64,000 nucleotides of DNA from Streptomyces sp. NBC_00483. Lineage in GTDB: Bacteria > Actinomycetota > Actinomycetes > Streptomycetales > Streptomycetaceae. Within the stretch, counting starts at the first letter, position 1. Each line of letters opens with the position of its first letter. The notes below the pieces were generated by a model. The model was not told where the DNA came from. It was given only the letters and a program-made list of their open reading frames with translations, and did not search any database. This document shows, piece after piece, positions 16,109-24,900 of the stretch. The stretch spans positions 7,874,001-7,938,000 of the forward strand of contig NZ_CP107880.1 in assembly GCF_036013745.1 (NCBI RefSeq). Direction: 5' to 3'. The position numbers and the translations under genes were made by a program.

Positions 16109-17178
16109 GCCGTGGCGCTTTCCGCGGCCGCCAGCACGCGAGCCGCTTCGCGGACGGCCGTGGTGTTGGCCTTGCCCTGCCGGGAACCGGCGAGCTTGGC
16201 CTTGATGTGGTCCCGGATGATGACGGGCTCGTAGGCCAGGCCGTTGTCGGCGTCGAGGTGGCTGGGCAGCGTGGAGATGACGGCGTCGACGTTGCCGTCG
16301 TGGAAGAACGCGACCGAGCGGCGGCGCTTGATGGTGCCGTCGATGACCGGCGGCTTGACGCGGTGCAGAGTGGACATCCAGCGGTCGTTGGTCAGACGGG
16401 CTGTCAGATCACCGAGGTTGACCAGCAGGGCTCCGTCGGTGGGCTGTACGTCGTGCCATGCGCCGTCGCTGCCCAGAACCTGCAGACCGGGGACCTGGTC
16501 GGCCCACAGGACGGTGAGGATGCCGAAGTCGGTGTGCTCGCCCATGCCGGTCAGGTCGCCGTCGAGGGTGACGGTGCCTTCCGGCAGTGCGTAGTTGTTC
16601 ATGCGCAGGACGTCGACCGAGTGATCGGTGAGGTACTCGAAGAAGTCGCCGGGCAGGTCCAGTGCGTCGGCGAGGACGGTGGTGAGTGTGCGGGCCACTC
16701 GGCCCGCCTCGCCGTAATAGGACTCGACCTGGTCCCGGAAGGCTTCGATGCTGGGCCAGACGTTGGTGCCGTAGTCCTCCTCGGAGAGGTCGAGGAGCGG
16801 GAACGACCGGGCTTCCGTACCGACGTTGAACGCTTCGAAGAAGTCGTTCATGCGACTGGCCGACTCCACCCCCAGGCTCAGGCTCAGCGACTCGCTCTTG
16901 GGTGGGCTGTACCCGCGGTTGGCGCCCTCCACCCGGTATTCCTTCTTGGCGGCCAGGGACAGGGAGAAGAAGGAATCGACCGCGTCGGTCAGGCCGTCGA
17001 GAGTGTCCTCGGGAATGCCGTGGCCGAGGACCTGCACGAATCCGACTGTGGCACAGGCGGCGTCTATCTGCCGGCTGACCTCGGCCTTCTCCTCTGGGGT
17101 ACCGCCGAGGACGTAGGCGCTGATGTCGACGACCGGCACGGTGAAGGCACCAGCGTTGTCAGCGGTGTGCTGCGACAT
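16105..17178 (-). CDS. IPNS-like 2-oxoglutarate/Fe(II) oxygenase 2
   Basis: Oxygenase of 357 residues. The ATG at 17178 has AGGAGA upstream; the frame is open far beyond but that part is antisense to other genes. PVVDIS and LGHGIP mark the cap domain; iron ligands are His215, Asp217 (EHTDFG) and His272 (STLHRV), and the 2-oxoglutarate-binding R-x-S is intact at 286-288 (RRSVAFF). It is more canonical than its neighbour at 14294. The same fold includes fungal thymine 7-hydroxylase and several oxidative demethylases. It lies 65 bp after the NCS2 permease stop and overlaps the hydrolase start, so one operon is likely. Confidence 0.9.
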   Translation of the reverse strand: MSQHTADNAGAFTVPVVDISAYVLGGTPEEKAEVSRQIDAACATVGFVQVLGHGIPEDTLDGLTDAVDSFFSLSLAAKKEYRVEGANRGYSPPKSESLSLSLGVESASRMNDFFEAFNVGTEARSFPLLDLSEEDYGTNVWPSIEAFRDQVESYYGEAGRVARTLTTVLADALDLPGDFFEYLTDHSVDVLRMNNYALPEGTVTLDGDLTGMGEHTDFGILTVLWADQVPGLQVLGSDGAWHDVQPTDGALLVNLGDLTARLTNDRWMSTLHRVKPPVIDGTIKRRRSVAFFHDGNVDAVISTLPSHLDADNGLAYEPVIIRDHIKAKLAGSRQGKANTTAVREAARVLAAAESATA

Positions 17179-17243
17179 GGGGTCTCCTGTCGAAAGGGGG
17201 CGGGAGGAAATCCGAGGGCGATCGGAGTCGAGTCCGATGGCTG

Positions 17244-18626
17244 TCAGAGGGGAGTGGGTTCCGGAGAGGCTGCGGTGCTGAAGGCGCGGCGGGCGTTGGC
17301 GCCGAGGCGCGTGTGGTTGAGCAGCAGGTTGAGTGCGAAGGCCACGATGGCGGTGAGCGTGATACCGCTTCCGAGGATGATCTGCGCGGAGTCCGGGAAC
17401 CTGGCGAACATCCCCGGTACCAGGGTCGGCAGCAGACCCACGCCGACCGATGCGGCGGCGATGGTCATGTTGATTGAGTCGGACAGATCGACCTTGCGCA
17501 GGGTGTCGATGCCGACGACCGCTACGACGGAGAACATGATCAGCCCCACACCCCCGACGACGGGCTGGGGAAGGCCCGAGACGAGGGCTCCCAGTTTGGG
17601 CATGAGGCCGAGCACGATGAGGATGCCGCCGCTGACGGCGGTGACGTACCGGCTGTGGACCCGAGTGGTGGCGACGGCGCCGACGTTGTTGGTGTAGACG
17701 GTGTCGACAAAGGAGTTGAAGACGGCGCCGACGATTCCGGAGAGGCTGTCGCCGGTCAGACCGCGGGCGAGATTGGCCCGGTTGACGGGCTTGCCCGTGA
17801 TCTCGCCGAGCGCGAGCATGCTGGCGGTCGATTCGGCGAACACCACGATCATGACGATGCTCATCGCGACAACTGCCGTCAGGGGAAACTGCGGTGCGCC
17901 GAAATGGAAGGGCTCGGGGACACCGAACCAGGCGGTGCGTGCGAGGGATCCCAGGTCGTACAGGCCGAGCGGCAATGAGATCACCGTGCCCACCAACAAG
18001 GCGATGAGCACGCCCAGTTGACGCCAAAGGTTCCTGCCCAGGCACAGCAGGGCTATGGCCACGAGCATGACCACGGCGGCGAGTCCCAGGTTGGCGGGCG
18101 CGCCGAAGCTGTCGGATGTGGGGTCCTGGCCCACGATGAGCCCGCCTGCCACCCCGATCAGGGACAGGCCCACGACGGTGAGCACGGAACCGGTGACCAG
18201 TGCCGGGAAGAAGCGCAGCAGTCGGGCGAAGGCCCAGGCCAGGGGGATGCCGATCAAGCCGCCGACCAGCATTGATCCGTAGACGGCGGGCATGCCGTAT
18301 TGTCCGGCGATCAGGATCATCGGTGAAAGTGCCGCGAAGGAGCCGCCGCAGACGACCGGCAGTCGTACTCCGACGGCCTTGCCGAGGCCGAGGCTCTGGA
18401 CCAGCGTGATGAGGCCGGAGATCAAGAGGTCGGCGCAGATGAGCATTGCGGTCGTGTCGGCGTCGAGGCCTACGGCGGCGCCGAAGACCAGCGGCACGCT
18501 GACACATCCGGTGTACATGATGAGGACGTGCTGGAGGCCGAAGGCCAGGAGCCGCGGCGCGGGAAGGTGGCTGTCGACGGCCGAAGGCGGGATGCGGGGC
18601 TCCACTGGGGAGCGGGGCTCTGGCAT
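17244..18626 (-). CDS. NCS2 nucleobase permease (uracil/xanthine type)
   Basis: Proton-coupled nucleobase transporter of 460 residues with about 14 membrane segments. The QH motif of the first helix is at 32-33 (FGLQHVLIMY), the acidic residue of helix 8 is in FAESTAS (about 265), and the NCS2 signature N-x-G-x4-T-R is at about 313-322 (NNVGAVATTR). The family imports uracil, xanthine, urate and related bases. It is the first gene of the module 13135-18626, which suggests that the downstream oxygenases act on an imported base or modified base. The start at 18626 (MPEPRSPVEP) lacks a strong ribosome site. A divergent XRE-cupin regulator begins 103 bp upstream. Confidence 0.9.
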   Translation of the reverse strand: MPEPRSPVEPRIPPSAVDSHLPAPRLLAFGLQHVLIMYTGCVSVPLVFGAAVGLDADTTAMLICADLLISGLITLVQSLGLGKAVGVRLPVVCGGSFAALSPMILIAGQYGMPAVYGSMLVGGLIGIPLAWAFARLLRFFPALVTGSVLTVVGLSLIGVAGGLIVGQDPTSDSFGAPANLGLAAVVMLVAIALLCLGRNLWRQLGVLIALLVGTVISLPLGLYDLGSLARTAWFGVPEPFHFGAPQFPLTAVVAMSIVMIVVFAESTASMLALGEITGKPVNRANLARGLTGDSLSGIVGAVFNSFVDTVYTNNVGAVATTRVHSRYVTAVSGGILIVLGLMPKLGALVSGLPQPVVGGVGLIMFSVVAVVGIDTLRKVDLSDSINMTIAAASVGVGLLPTLVPGMFARFPDSAQIILGSGITLTAIVAFALNLLLNHTRLGANARRAFSTAASPEPTPL

Positions 18627-18639
18627 GCCGATATTCTTG

Positions 18640-18653
18640 GAAGTAATTATTTC
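18640..18653. promoter_or_regulatory. AT-rich palindrome, possible regulator site
   Basis: GAAGTAATTATTTC is a palindrome with one mismatched pair in an unusually AT-rich patch between the NCS2 permease and the divergent XRE-cupin regulator. It sits just upstream of the permease start. A binding site for the regulator at 18730 is a reasonable guess only. Confidence 0.4.
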
Positions 18654-18729
18654 TTTCTGTGGGTAATGTTGTGACGATGGTGTTACGGGCGTTCCCCAGG
18701 CAGTGACATCGCCTTGATAGCGTCCGGCC

Positions 18730-19293
18730 ATGGAGGACGAAGAACACCAGGACCTCGCGCGATCCATCGGAGCGTCCATTCGTGCGGCCAGGCGGGAAGC
18801 CCAGCTCACGCTGACGCAGCTGGCCAAGGAAGCGGGCGTGTCCCAGCCCTTCCTGAGCCAGGCCGAGAACGGCAAACTGATGCCGAGTGTCATCAACCTC
18901 CACCGGATCGCGCAGGCTCTCAACACGACGGCCCACGAGATCCTCGAGCGCGGTGCTCGCCCGGCCGTCAGGGTTGTGCGGGCGACGGAAGGGCGCTCCT
19001 ACCCGCTCGGGCCGGATGCCACTGTCCGTTTCTGCGTCGGACGCAACCGCCTCATGGACTGCAACGAGGTGATGGCCGGCCCCCACAGTGCCGCGGAATC
19101 GGCTACCACTCACCAGGGCGAGGAATTCGTCTACGTGATCGACGGAAGCATCCGCATGGTCATCGGGGAGAGCGAACACCTGCTGGGCGCAGGCGACACG
19201 GTCTACTACGCCGCCACCGTGCCCCACCAATGGTTCAACGACTCCGACACCCCGGCCAGGTTCTTGTTCACCAGCTCCCCGCCCGGTTTCTGA
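18730..19293 (+). CDS. XRE-family regulator with C-terminal cupin domain
   Basis: Transcription factor of 187 residues. Residues 12-66 form a Cro/C1-type helix-turn-helix (LTLTQLAKEAGVSQPFLSQAENGK). Residues about 98-185 form a small cupin (TTHQGEEFVYVIDGS, LLGAGDTVYYAATVPHQW) that senses a small ligand; His at HQGEE and HQW would be the metal or ligand positions. Members of this family (PuuR-, SutR-like) usually control the adjacent catabolic genes. It is divergent from the NCS2-oxygenase-hydrolase operon with 103 bp between starts, so autoregulation and operon control from that gap are likely. Confidence 0.9.
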   Translation: MEDEEHQDLARSIGASIRAARREAQLTLTQLAKEAGVSQPFLSQAENGKLMPSVINLHRIAQALNTTAHEILERGARPAVRVVRATEGRSYPLGPDATVRFCVGRNRLMDCNEVMAGPHSAAESATTHQGEEFVYVIDGSIRMVIGESEHLLGAGDTVYYAATVPHQWFNDSDTPARFLFTSSPPGF

Positions 19294-19340
19294 CGACTGC
19301 GGGGACGCTCACGACCGCGGCCGAGGGCAGCGGAGCTGGA

Positions 19341-19394
19341 TTCGGTGGCTCTCCGCCCGTTGCCGGCACCGGCAACGGGCGGAGAGCCACCGAA
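19341..19394. terminator. Very long perfect hairpin between convergent genes
   Basis: A perfect 26-bp inverted repeat with only a 2-base loop (arms 19341-19366 and 19369-19394). It starts 48 bp after the XRE-cupin stop and ends 16 bp from the stop of the convergent PL9 gene, so it can stop transcription from both sides. It lacks a U-tract, as is common in streptomycetes. Confidence 0.88.
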
Positions 19395-19409
19395 GGTTGC
19401 ACAGCAGGA

Positions 19410-20771
19410 TCAGCCGACCTCGAATGCACCGAGGTCGGGTGCTTCGCCCTTGTACGGCAGTCCGACGTCGCTGCCCTGGTCGATCAGGTCGCTCGTCGCC
19501 GCAGGGCGCAGGTTCGGCAGAGACGGGAGGCTGCCGTCCGACTGCCGGGGGGCGTCCCACCCGGTGCTCGACGTGCTCTGGAACTGTCCGTCGGACAGCG
19601 GTGTACCGAGGTCCCAAGTGTTGTGGGCCGAGTCGGTGCCGGTCAGGTTCGAGGTCAGGGTGCCGCCGTAGGCGATGTTGTTGCGGAGTTTGCCCAGACC
19701 GGTGGACTCGCCGCTGGGCGAGACGCCGAGCATGTTGAAGTCGGGGTGGTTGTTGAATCCGGTGTTGTTGAAGAAGTCGTTCGCCACGGTGTGGTGGTTC
19801 GCGTAGAAGCCCGCTGCCCCGTTGTTGAAGGCGACGGACTGACGCACGGTGTGCTTGACCCCGTAGTCGACGTAGTCGCCGCCGTAGCCGCCAGCCTTGA
19901 AGCCGTTGCCGTCCCCGGCCCGTGTGTTGGTTCCCGGGACGTATCCGCTGGACCATGCCCACGACGACTCGATGGTCACCGAGGAGCGGGCGTTGATGAG
20001 GTCGAAACCGTCGTCGGAGTTGTTCCAGGCCCGGTTTCCCCGGAAGACGTTGCCGGGATTGTCCGCGGGGATGTGTGCGCCGAAGCCGTCGGCGTTGGTG
20101 CCTGCGCCGCTGGAGCTCTTCGCGTCGTAGTTGTCGTGCGAGTCCGTGTTGAGGACGAGGTTGTGGCCGCCGTCCTGCAGGAACAGGCCCGGTCCCGTGA
20201 TGTCGTGGATGTCGAGGTTCTCGTAGGTGTTGTTGCTTCCGGAGCTCCAGACGCCCCAGGACTCGTGGTTGAGGATGTTGTTCTGCGGAACCCCGGCTAT
20301 TTCCAGGCCCTTGAGGTGGATCCAGCTGCCGGTGACGTCGAAGCCCTTGATACGGCAGTCGTCGGTCATGTCAGAGAAGTCGAAGACCGGCTTCTCTCCT
20401 GGGTAGGCCCAGTAGCGGATCGGGCTCCCCGAGGCGCCGCTCTTGTTCAGCGTGACGGCATCGACCCGGGCTGTCTGGCTCGAACAAGTCGTGTTCGCGT
20501 GGGTGTACTTGTACGTGCCGCTGCGGAAGTAGACGGTGTCGCCCGGTTCGGCGACTTCCTGGGCATGCGCGAGCGAGGCCCAGGGGGCGTCCTTCGTGCC
20601 GGTTGCGCTGTCGCTGCCGCTTGGTGCGACGTAGTACACGCCGCCGGCCAGCGCATGCGGGTCGCCAGTGGTTGTCTCGCTCGCGGCTGCCGAGTTGGTG
20701 ACGACAGCGAGGACGCTCATGATTGCGACCGAGCCCAACAGAGCTTTCGTCGTGCGCTTTGACGTTGTCAT
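19410..20771 (-). CDS. PL9 pectate lyase (right-handed parallel beta-helix)
   Basis: Secreted lyase of 453 residues; residues 1-30 are a Sec signal (SVLAVVTNSAAA). VYYVAPSGSDSATGTKDAPW opens a parallel beta-helix. The PL9 active site is recognisable: calcium-site aspartates at about 210, 253, 254 and 257 (NSDDGFD), spaced as in Erwinia Pel9A, and the catalytic base Lys292 in GNGFKAGG. It cleaves polygalacturonate, or the galacturonate-rhamnose backbone of RG-I, by beta-elimination outside the cell. GGAG lies 7 bp before the ATG. It is the last gene of the long minus-strand run, 77 bp after the CE12 esterase. Confidence 0.92.
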   Translation of the reverse strand: MTTSKRTTKALLGSVAIMSVLAVVTNSAAASETTTGDPHALAGGVYYVAPSGSDSATGTKDAPWASLAHAQEVAEPGDTVYFRSGTYKYTHANTTCSSQTARVDAVTLNKSGASGSPIRYWAYPGEKPVFDFSDMTDDCRIKGFDVTGSWIHLKGLEIAGVPQNNILNHESWGVWSSGSNNTYENLDIHDITGPGLFLQDGGHNLVLNTDSHDNYDAKSSSGAGTNADGFGAHIPADNPGNVFRGNRAWNNSDDGFDLINARSSVTIESSWAWSSGYVPGTNTRAGDGNGFKAGGYGGDYVDYGVKHTVRQSVAFNNGAAGFYANHHTVANDFFNNTGFNNHPDFNMLGVSPSGESTGLGKLRNNIAYGGTLTSNLTGTDSAHNTWDLGTPLSDGQFQSTSSTGWDAPRQSDGSLPSLPNLRPAATSDLIDQGSDVGLPYKGEAPDLGAFEVG

Positions 20772-20848
20772 TCGCTTACTCCGAATTGTCTGGTTGTACA
20801 GGTGAGTTGGGGGTTGATGACTCAGGACATGTCAGGGGCCGCCCTGGG

Positions 20849-21952
20849 TCACCGCTCGTCTGTCTTCTGTGGTGCGTTGAGGGATCGCGCCGCCGGCAGG
20901 TGCGCCCGGGCGATCTCACGTGCCACGAGACCGGCCACGGTGGTGGCGCCCGAGGTGTTGAAGTGGGTCTGGCTGCGACCTGCGGGAAGTTCGGCGTACA
21001 ACTGCCAGGAGGCGTCCGGGCCGAGCTGTTCCATGAGTGCCGTGCTGTCGGCCGTCAGGTCCAGCAGCGGTACGTCCTGCTGCTGCGCGACATCGCGCAT
21101 GACCGCAGGTAGATCCACACCGAGGCTGTTGACGATCCGCCCGGTGTCAGTGATCTTCCCGTTGGCGTCGTACAGATGCCGCACCGGCGGGGTGACCAGG
21201 ACGGGTCGGCCGCCCCTGGAGCGGACACCATCGAGGAGGCTGAGGAGATTGGCACGGTAGGTGTCTTCGGCGGTGGTCTTGTCGTTGTGCGCGAGCTGGA
21301 TGAGCACCGTGTCGCCCCGATGGATCCGGGGCTTGAGTGCCTCGAACAGCGCGGGGTTCTGCAGCCACGAGACGGTACTGGATCCGGCGGCAGCCCAGTT
21401 GGCGACAGCGAGGCCCGGGCCGAAGTACTGCGGCAGCTCCTGTGCCCAACCCCGCTGGACAGTGTTCAGCCAGTCACTAGCCGTCGAGTCGCTGACCACG
21501 AAGAGCCGTGGTGCGTGCGGCCGGGGAGTCACCCGCAGGTCGGTGAGTGCGGGCGCCGAACCGGTGAGCTTGAGCTGCAGGCCCGCGGTGCCATCGCCCT
21601 CCTGCCCGTCGGGCATGCTTTCGGGGGTGCGTACGTCGACGGTGACGGACCGTGCGGCAGTGTGGCCGGCCCGCGTGGTCACCGGGGCGAGCACGGTCCG
21701 GTTCGCTTCGACCTCTAGCCCGGTGTTCGCGGCGGCGGTGCGACTGCCCAACGTGACGCGCACGTCGTAGGCCCCCGGAGGGACGTCGAACGAGCAGGTC
21801 AGACCAGTGCTTTCGGTGCTTTGTGTGCAGTTCCGGCGTATCTGGTCACTGAGTAGTGGGGCACCGGCGGTCGCGACAGCGGTACCTGGCACCGTGACTG
21901 CGGCGACCGTGGTGACGGTCAGCGCGCCCAGCAGGCGGCTGAATCTCTTCAT
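20849..21952 (-). CDS. CE12-type rhamnogalacturonan acetylesterase 1
   Basis: Secreted SGNH-fold esterase of 367 residues with a Sec signal (1-29) and AGGAG before the ATG at 21952. Residues about 35-145 form a beta-sandwich module (CSFDVPPGAYDVRVTLG) that often precedes CE12 domains. The catalytic domain shows VSDSTASDW (nucleophile Ser156, SDS in place of GDS), NWAAAGSST and QLAHNDKT. The C-terminal block is SQTHFN: the His (about 330) is present, but the Asp of the D-x-x-H dyad appears to be Ser327. The paralogue at 40486 keeps DNTH. It would remove acetyl groups from RG-I ahead of the lyases, unless the missing Asp impairs it. Confidence 0.87.
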   Translation of the reverse strand: MKRFSRLLGALTVTTVAAVTVPGTAVATAGAPLLSDQIRRNCTQSTESTGLTCSFDVPPGAYDVRVTLGSRTAAANTGLEVEANRTVLAPVTTRAGHTAARSVTVDVRTPESMPDGQEGDGTAGLQLKLTGSAPALTDLRVTPRPHAPRLFVVSDSTASDWLNTVQRGWAQELPQYFGPGLAVANWAAAGSSTVSWLQNPALFEALKPRIHRGDTVLIQLAHNDKTTAEDTYRANLLSLLDGVRSRGGRPVLVTPPVRHLYDANGKITDTGRIVNSLGVDLPAVMRDVAQQQDVPLLDLTADSTALMEQLGPDASWQLYAELPAGRSQTHFNTSGATTVAGLVAREIARAHLPAARSLNAPQKTDER

Positions 21953-22014
21953 GAGCACTCCTGTTGAAGGGATGGGGCGAGAGACAGGTGGCGTGGAGAT
22001 GGGCCGATGGGCGG

Positions 22015-24744
22015 TCACGGGGCCTGGTCCGGGGCGACGGCGAGGAGCGCGATGATCGCCAGGTTGTTCTGGGCGACATCGTTGGTGCTGAAGCTGGTCC
22101 GGGGCATCTCGTCGACCTTGCTGAACACCGCGGACCCGTCGACGTGCACAGGTTCGGGCCAGCTCTCGTCCCCGCCGTTCTTGAGGAAGGCATCCCAACC
22201 GCGCTGCTGCACGGCCGGTTCCTTGGTCTGCTCGCCGGCCCACGCCGTCATCCGGGAGTAGAAGACTCCGGGGGCACTGGTACTGAACTTGAAGCCGAAA
22301 TGGTCGGTGATCTCGGAGGTCGGTGCCTGCACGTAGCGGCAGAACTCGACCAGCTTCGCCCGGAATTCGGGTACGTCGATCAGGTCGGTGGTCTCCCACA
22401 TGATCTGCTCGCCGCAGAAGACCATCGACAGGTTCACCTTGCCCCAGTCGCCGCCGAGCTTGAGGTCGCTGATGTGGCCGGTGGCCGGGTCGTAGCCGAC
22501 GGCGCCCCCTTGCTGCCCGGTGAAGAGTCCGGCCGGGAGCTTGGCGATGTCCCGCATGCCGGTGACGATGCGGTCGCGCCACTTGCTGTCGCCGGTGCGC
22601 TCCCATTCGGTGAGCCAGTTGCTCACGAGCGCGTACCAGTCGGGGCCGAGCCGAATCACGGTCGGGACACCTGCGGGGGCGTCGAGGTAGTCGCGCAGCG
22701 GCGGGTACTTCAGCAGGGTCGAGTCCAGCTGCAGCGGTACGCGCATGGCGTCGCCGATGAACTCGTCCGCGGTCAGGTAGTACATGAAGCGCTTGGTGTA
22801 GGCCTCGGAGACGCGGGGTTCCTTGCCGCCGTCGGCGTAGTGCTGCACGTCGTGGCGCGAACCGAGCCCGGCGAACGGCCCGGCGTGGATGGTGTCCGTC
22901 TCGGTCACGTGCCGGGTCATCGCCCGGGCGAGGTGGAACGTCTGCGGGTCTCCTGTGCGCAGGAACTGGTACCAGAGCGCCGCGTCCGAACCGAGTTCCG
23001 CGTTGTCCCAGGCGTAGCCGCCGACGTCGTAGCGCCAGGTGTGCCGGTCACTGTCGTAGGTGTGCATGATGTCGCCGTAGTCCCAGAACCCGTACCAGTG
23101 GCGCTGCTTGACCTGCTCGGTGTAGAAGTCGACGCTGCCGGCGATCGAGTCCTCGAGCTGCTTGCGGGCCGGGGTGCTGCGGTCGGGAAGGCTCCACCGG
23201 CCGAACACCTTGACGCCGTGGTAGGTCTTCGGGTCGGCGACCAACTGGGGGCGGGCGAGGGTGGAAGCGAGGGTGGCCACATCGCCCCGGGAGGGCGTGG
23301 CGTCCAGCGCCCACAGCTGCATGTCCGTGGAACGGGCCATGCCGGTGGACACTCCGAAGCCGTAACGCTCGTCCTCGTAGGCCAGGTCGAGGCCGTGGCT
23401 GGACGCGTCGTAGGAACGCAGGTCCATCGCCTCGGCGTGCGGCGACCAGGACCACAGGGTGACCGTCGCCGTGTCCTTGGTGGCGTCACGGACGTCCAGG
23501 GCGCGCGGAAACTGCTGCCAGAAGTCCCGCAGACCGACCCCAAGACCGCCGCTGACCCCGCCGACGTACCCGATCCCGGGTGCACGGTCGGCGAAGCCGG
23601 CGTGCTTGAGCCAGGCAGCCTTGTGCGAGGTGCGCTTCCACACCGCGCACTGCGTGGCTGAGTGCTGGATCAGGCTGAAGTCCCCCCACTGCGGAAGGTC
23701 CTTCCAACCGCCCTGAACGGTGGACTCCCATTCCGACACCGGCGGTGTCGCGGTGCCGGCGATCTGGGCCGACCGCACTGCTTCACCTGGGTCGCGGCGC
23801 AGCCCCGTCAGTCCGACGACCGCCTCGCCCCACACACCCTTGTCGGGGCCGGCGAAGCGGATGTGCCGGTTGTAGGGCTGGTCACTCATCGGTACGGACA
23901 GTTGCAGGCCCAGCCCTCGGATGAAGTCGCTCGACGCCTTGCCGTCCCAGACGAACTGGTGCATCACCCGCAGCGACTCGTCCCCGGCACCCAGGTACAC
24001 GCGCATCGTCCAGGGGAGGATCGCCCGGTTGCCCTTCCCGTGACGCGAGGACGAGTCCTGCCGGTACCTGCCGGTCAGCTTTACCACGGCACGCACCGGT
24101 CCGGACTGCTCGATCTCGGCCTTCTCGACGACGCCGCTCCACGCGGTGTGTCGGGGGCTCGCCGTGTCCTCGGGCTCGTCCTGCAGCATCAGTATCAAGC
24201 GGCCGTCGTGCGCGATGGTCCTGCTGCCGCGGGCTATCGAGCGGATCGCCACGGGGCCGCTGCGCGCGATGCGGATGTCCACGACGCCGTTGGCCAGCCG
24301 GATCTCGTCCCCACTGCGCTTCGCCGTCACCGGCTGCTTCGGGGCTGATGGCTTTCCCGGGGCCAGGTGGAAACCGTCGGCGAGGGCGGAGGAAGCCACG
24401 GCGTGGCCGGTCCACTTCAGCGTCCCGTCCGGCCAGTACGCCAGGGGCCAGGACTGCACCGGCACCTGGTCGTTGTCGTGGTCCTGCAGCGCGAACGTCG
24501 TGTCGGCTGCGACCTTGCCCTCGGGCCAGGGGACGCCCCAGGCGGTGCCGGTGGTGGCGGCGGGCCGGCCGTCCAGCCAGTGCAGGTCCACCCCCTGAGC
24601 CGTATCGCTCGACGATGCGGCCGTTGCGGCACGGGGGCCACCGGCAGCGGCTGCCCGGCCACCGGGGCCGAGGGCGAGGGCGGCCGCGGCGATCGATGCG
24701 CCGCTGAGGAACGTGCGTCGGTTGAGGGGGGATCCCTCGGACAT
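22015..24744 (-). CDS. Exo-rhamnogalacturonan lyase, PcRGLX/YetA-like, copy 1
   Basis: Tat-exported protein of 909 residues (NRRTFLSGAS at 8-17, Ala-rich signal to about 45). The order is an N-terminal beta-rich RIFT-barrel-like domain opening with LHWLDG and WGVPWPEG, a central beta-sandwich (RVYLGAGDESLRVMHQFVWDG, RHIRFAGPDKGVWGEAV) and a C-terminal alpha/alpha toroid (WYGFWDYGDIMHTYD, GGYAWDNAELG). This is the architecture of the Penicillium exo-RG lyase PcRGLX (PL26) and Bacillus YetA, which release unsaturated galacturonyl-rhamnose from RG-I chain ends. GGAGG precedes the ATG. It lies between DUF2264 and CE12 genes in the same operon. A full-length paralogue is encoded at 34066. Confidence 0.88.
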   Translation of the reverse strand: MSEGSPLNRRTFLSGASIAAAALALGPGGRAAAAGGPRAATAASSSDTAQGVDLHWLDGRPAATTGTAWGVPWPEGKVAADTTFALQDHDNDQVPVQSWPLAYWPDGTLKWTGHAVASSALADGFHLAPGKPSAPKQPVTAKRSGDEIRLANGVVDIRIARSGPVAIRSIARGSRTIAHDGRLILMLQDEPEDTASPRHTAWSGVVEKAEIEQSGPVRAVVKLTGRYRQDSSSRHGKGNRAILPWTMRVYLGAGDESLRVMHQFVWDGKASSDFIRGLGLQLSVPMSDQPYNRHIRFAGPDKGVWGEAVVGLTGLRRDPGEAVRSAQIAGTATPPVSEWESTVQGGWKDLPQWGDFSLIQHSATQCAVWKRTSHKAAWLKHAGFADRAPGIGYVGGVSGGLGVGLRDFWQQFPRALDVRDATKDTATVTLWSWSPHAEAMDLRSYDASSHGLDLAYEDERYGFGVSTGMARSTDMQLWALDATPSRGDVATLASTLARPQLVADPKTYHGVKVFGRWSLPDRSTPARKQLEDSIAGSVDFYTEQVKQRHWYGFWDYGDIMHTYDSDRHTWRYDVGGYAWDNAELGSDAALWYQFLRTGDPQTFHLARAMTRHVTETDTIHAGPFAGLGSRHDVQHYADGGKEPRVSEAYTKRFMYYLTADEFIGDAMRVPLQLDSTLLKYPPLRDYLDAPAGVPTVIRLGPDWYALVSNWLTEWERTGDSKWRDRIVTGMRDIAKLPAGLFTGQQGGAVGYDPATGHISDLKLGGDWGKVNLSMVFCGEQIMWETTDLIDVPEFRAKLVEFCRYVQAPTSEITDHFGFKFSTSAPGVFYSRMTAWAGEQTKEPAVQQRGWDAFLKNGGDESWPEPVHVDGSAVFSKVDEMPRTSFSTNDVAQNNLAIIALLAVAPDQAP

Positions 24745-24900
24745 GGGGTGCCTCCGGTCGGAACAGATCTACGTAGGTGAAGGGGGGGGTGTGGGGGAGC
24801 CGGGGTGCGCGAGCGCCGACAAGTGGCTCCGGGGGAGATGCCGGAGCCGGCCATGTGCCGGACGACCCGTGGTCGGTGAGCTGTTGTCAGGGCGCTCCGC

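Noticed and set aside
24745..24900. Possible small gene between the exo-RG lyase and DUF2264 genes
   Set aside because: Frames here are short and lack ribosome sites; the stretch is more likely an intergenic leader within the operon.
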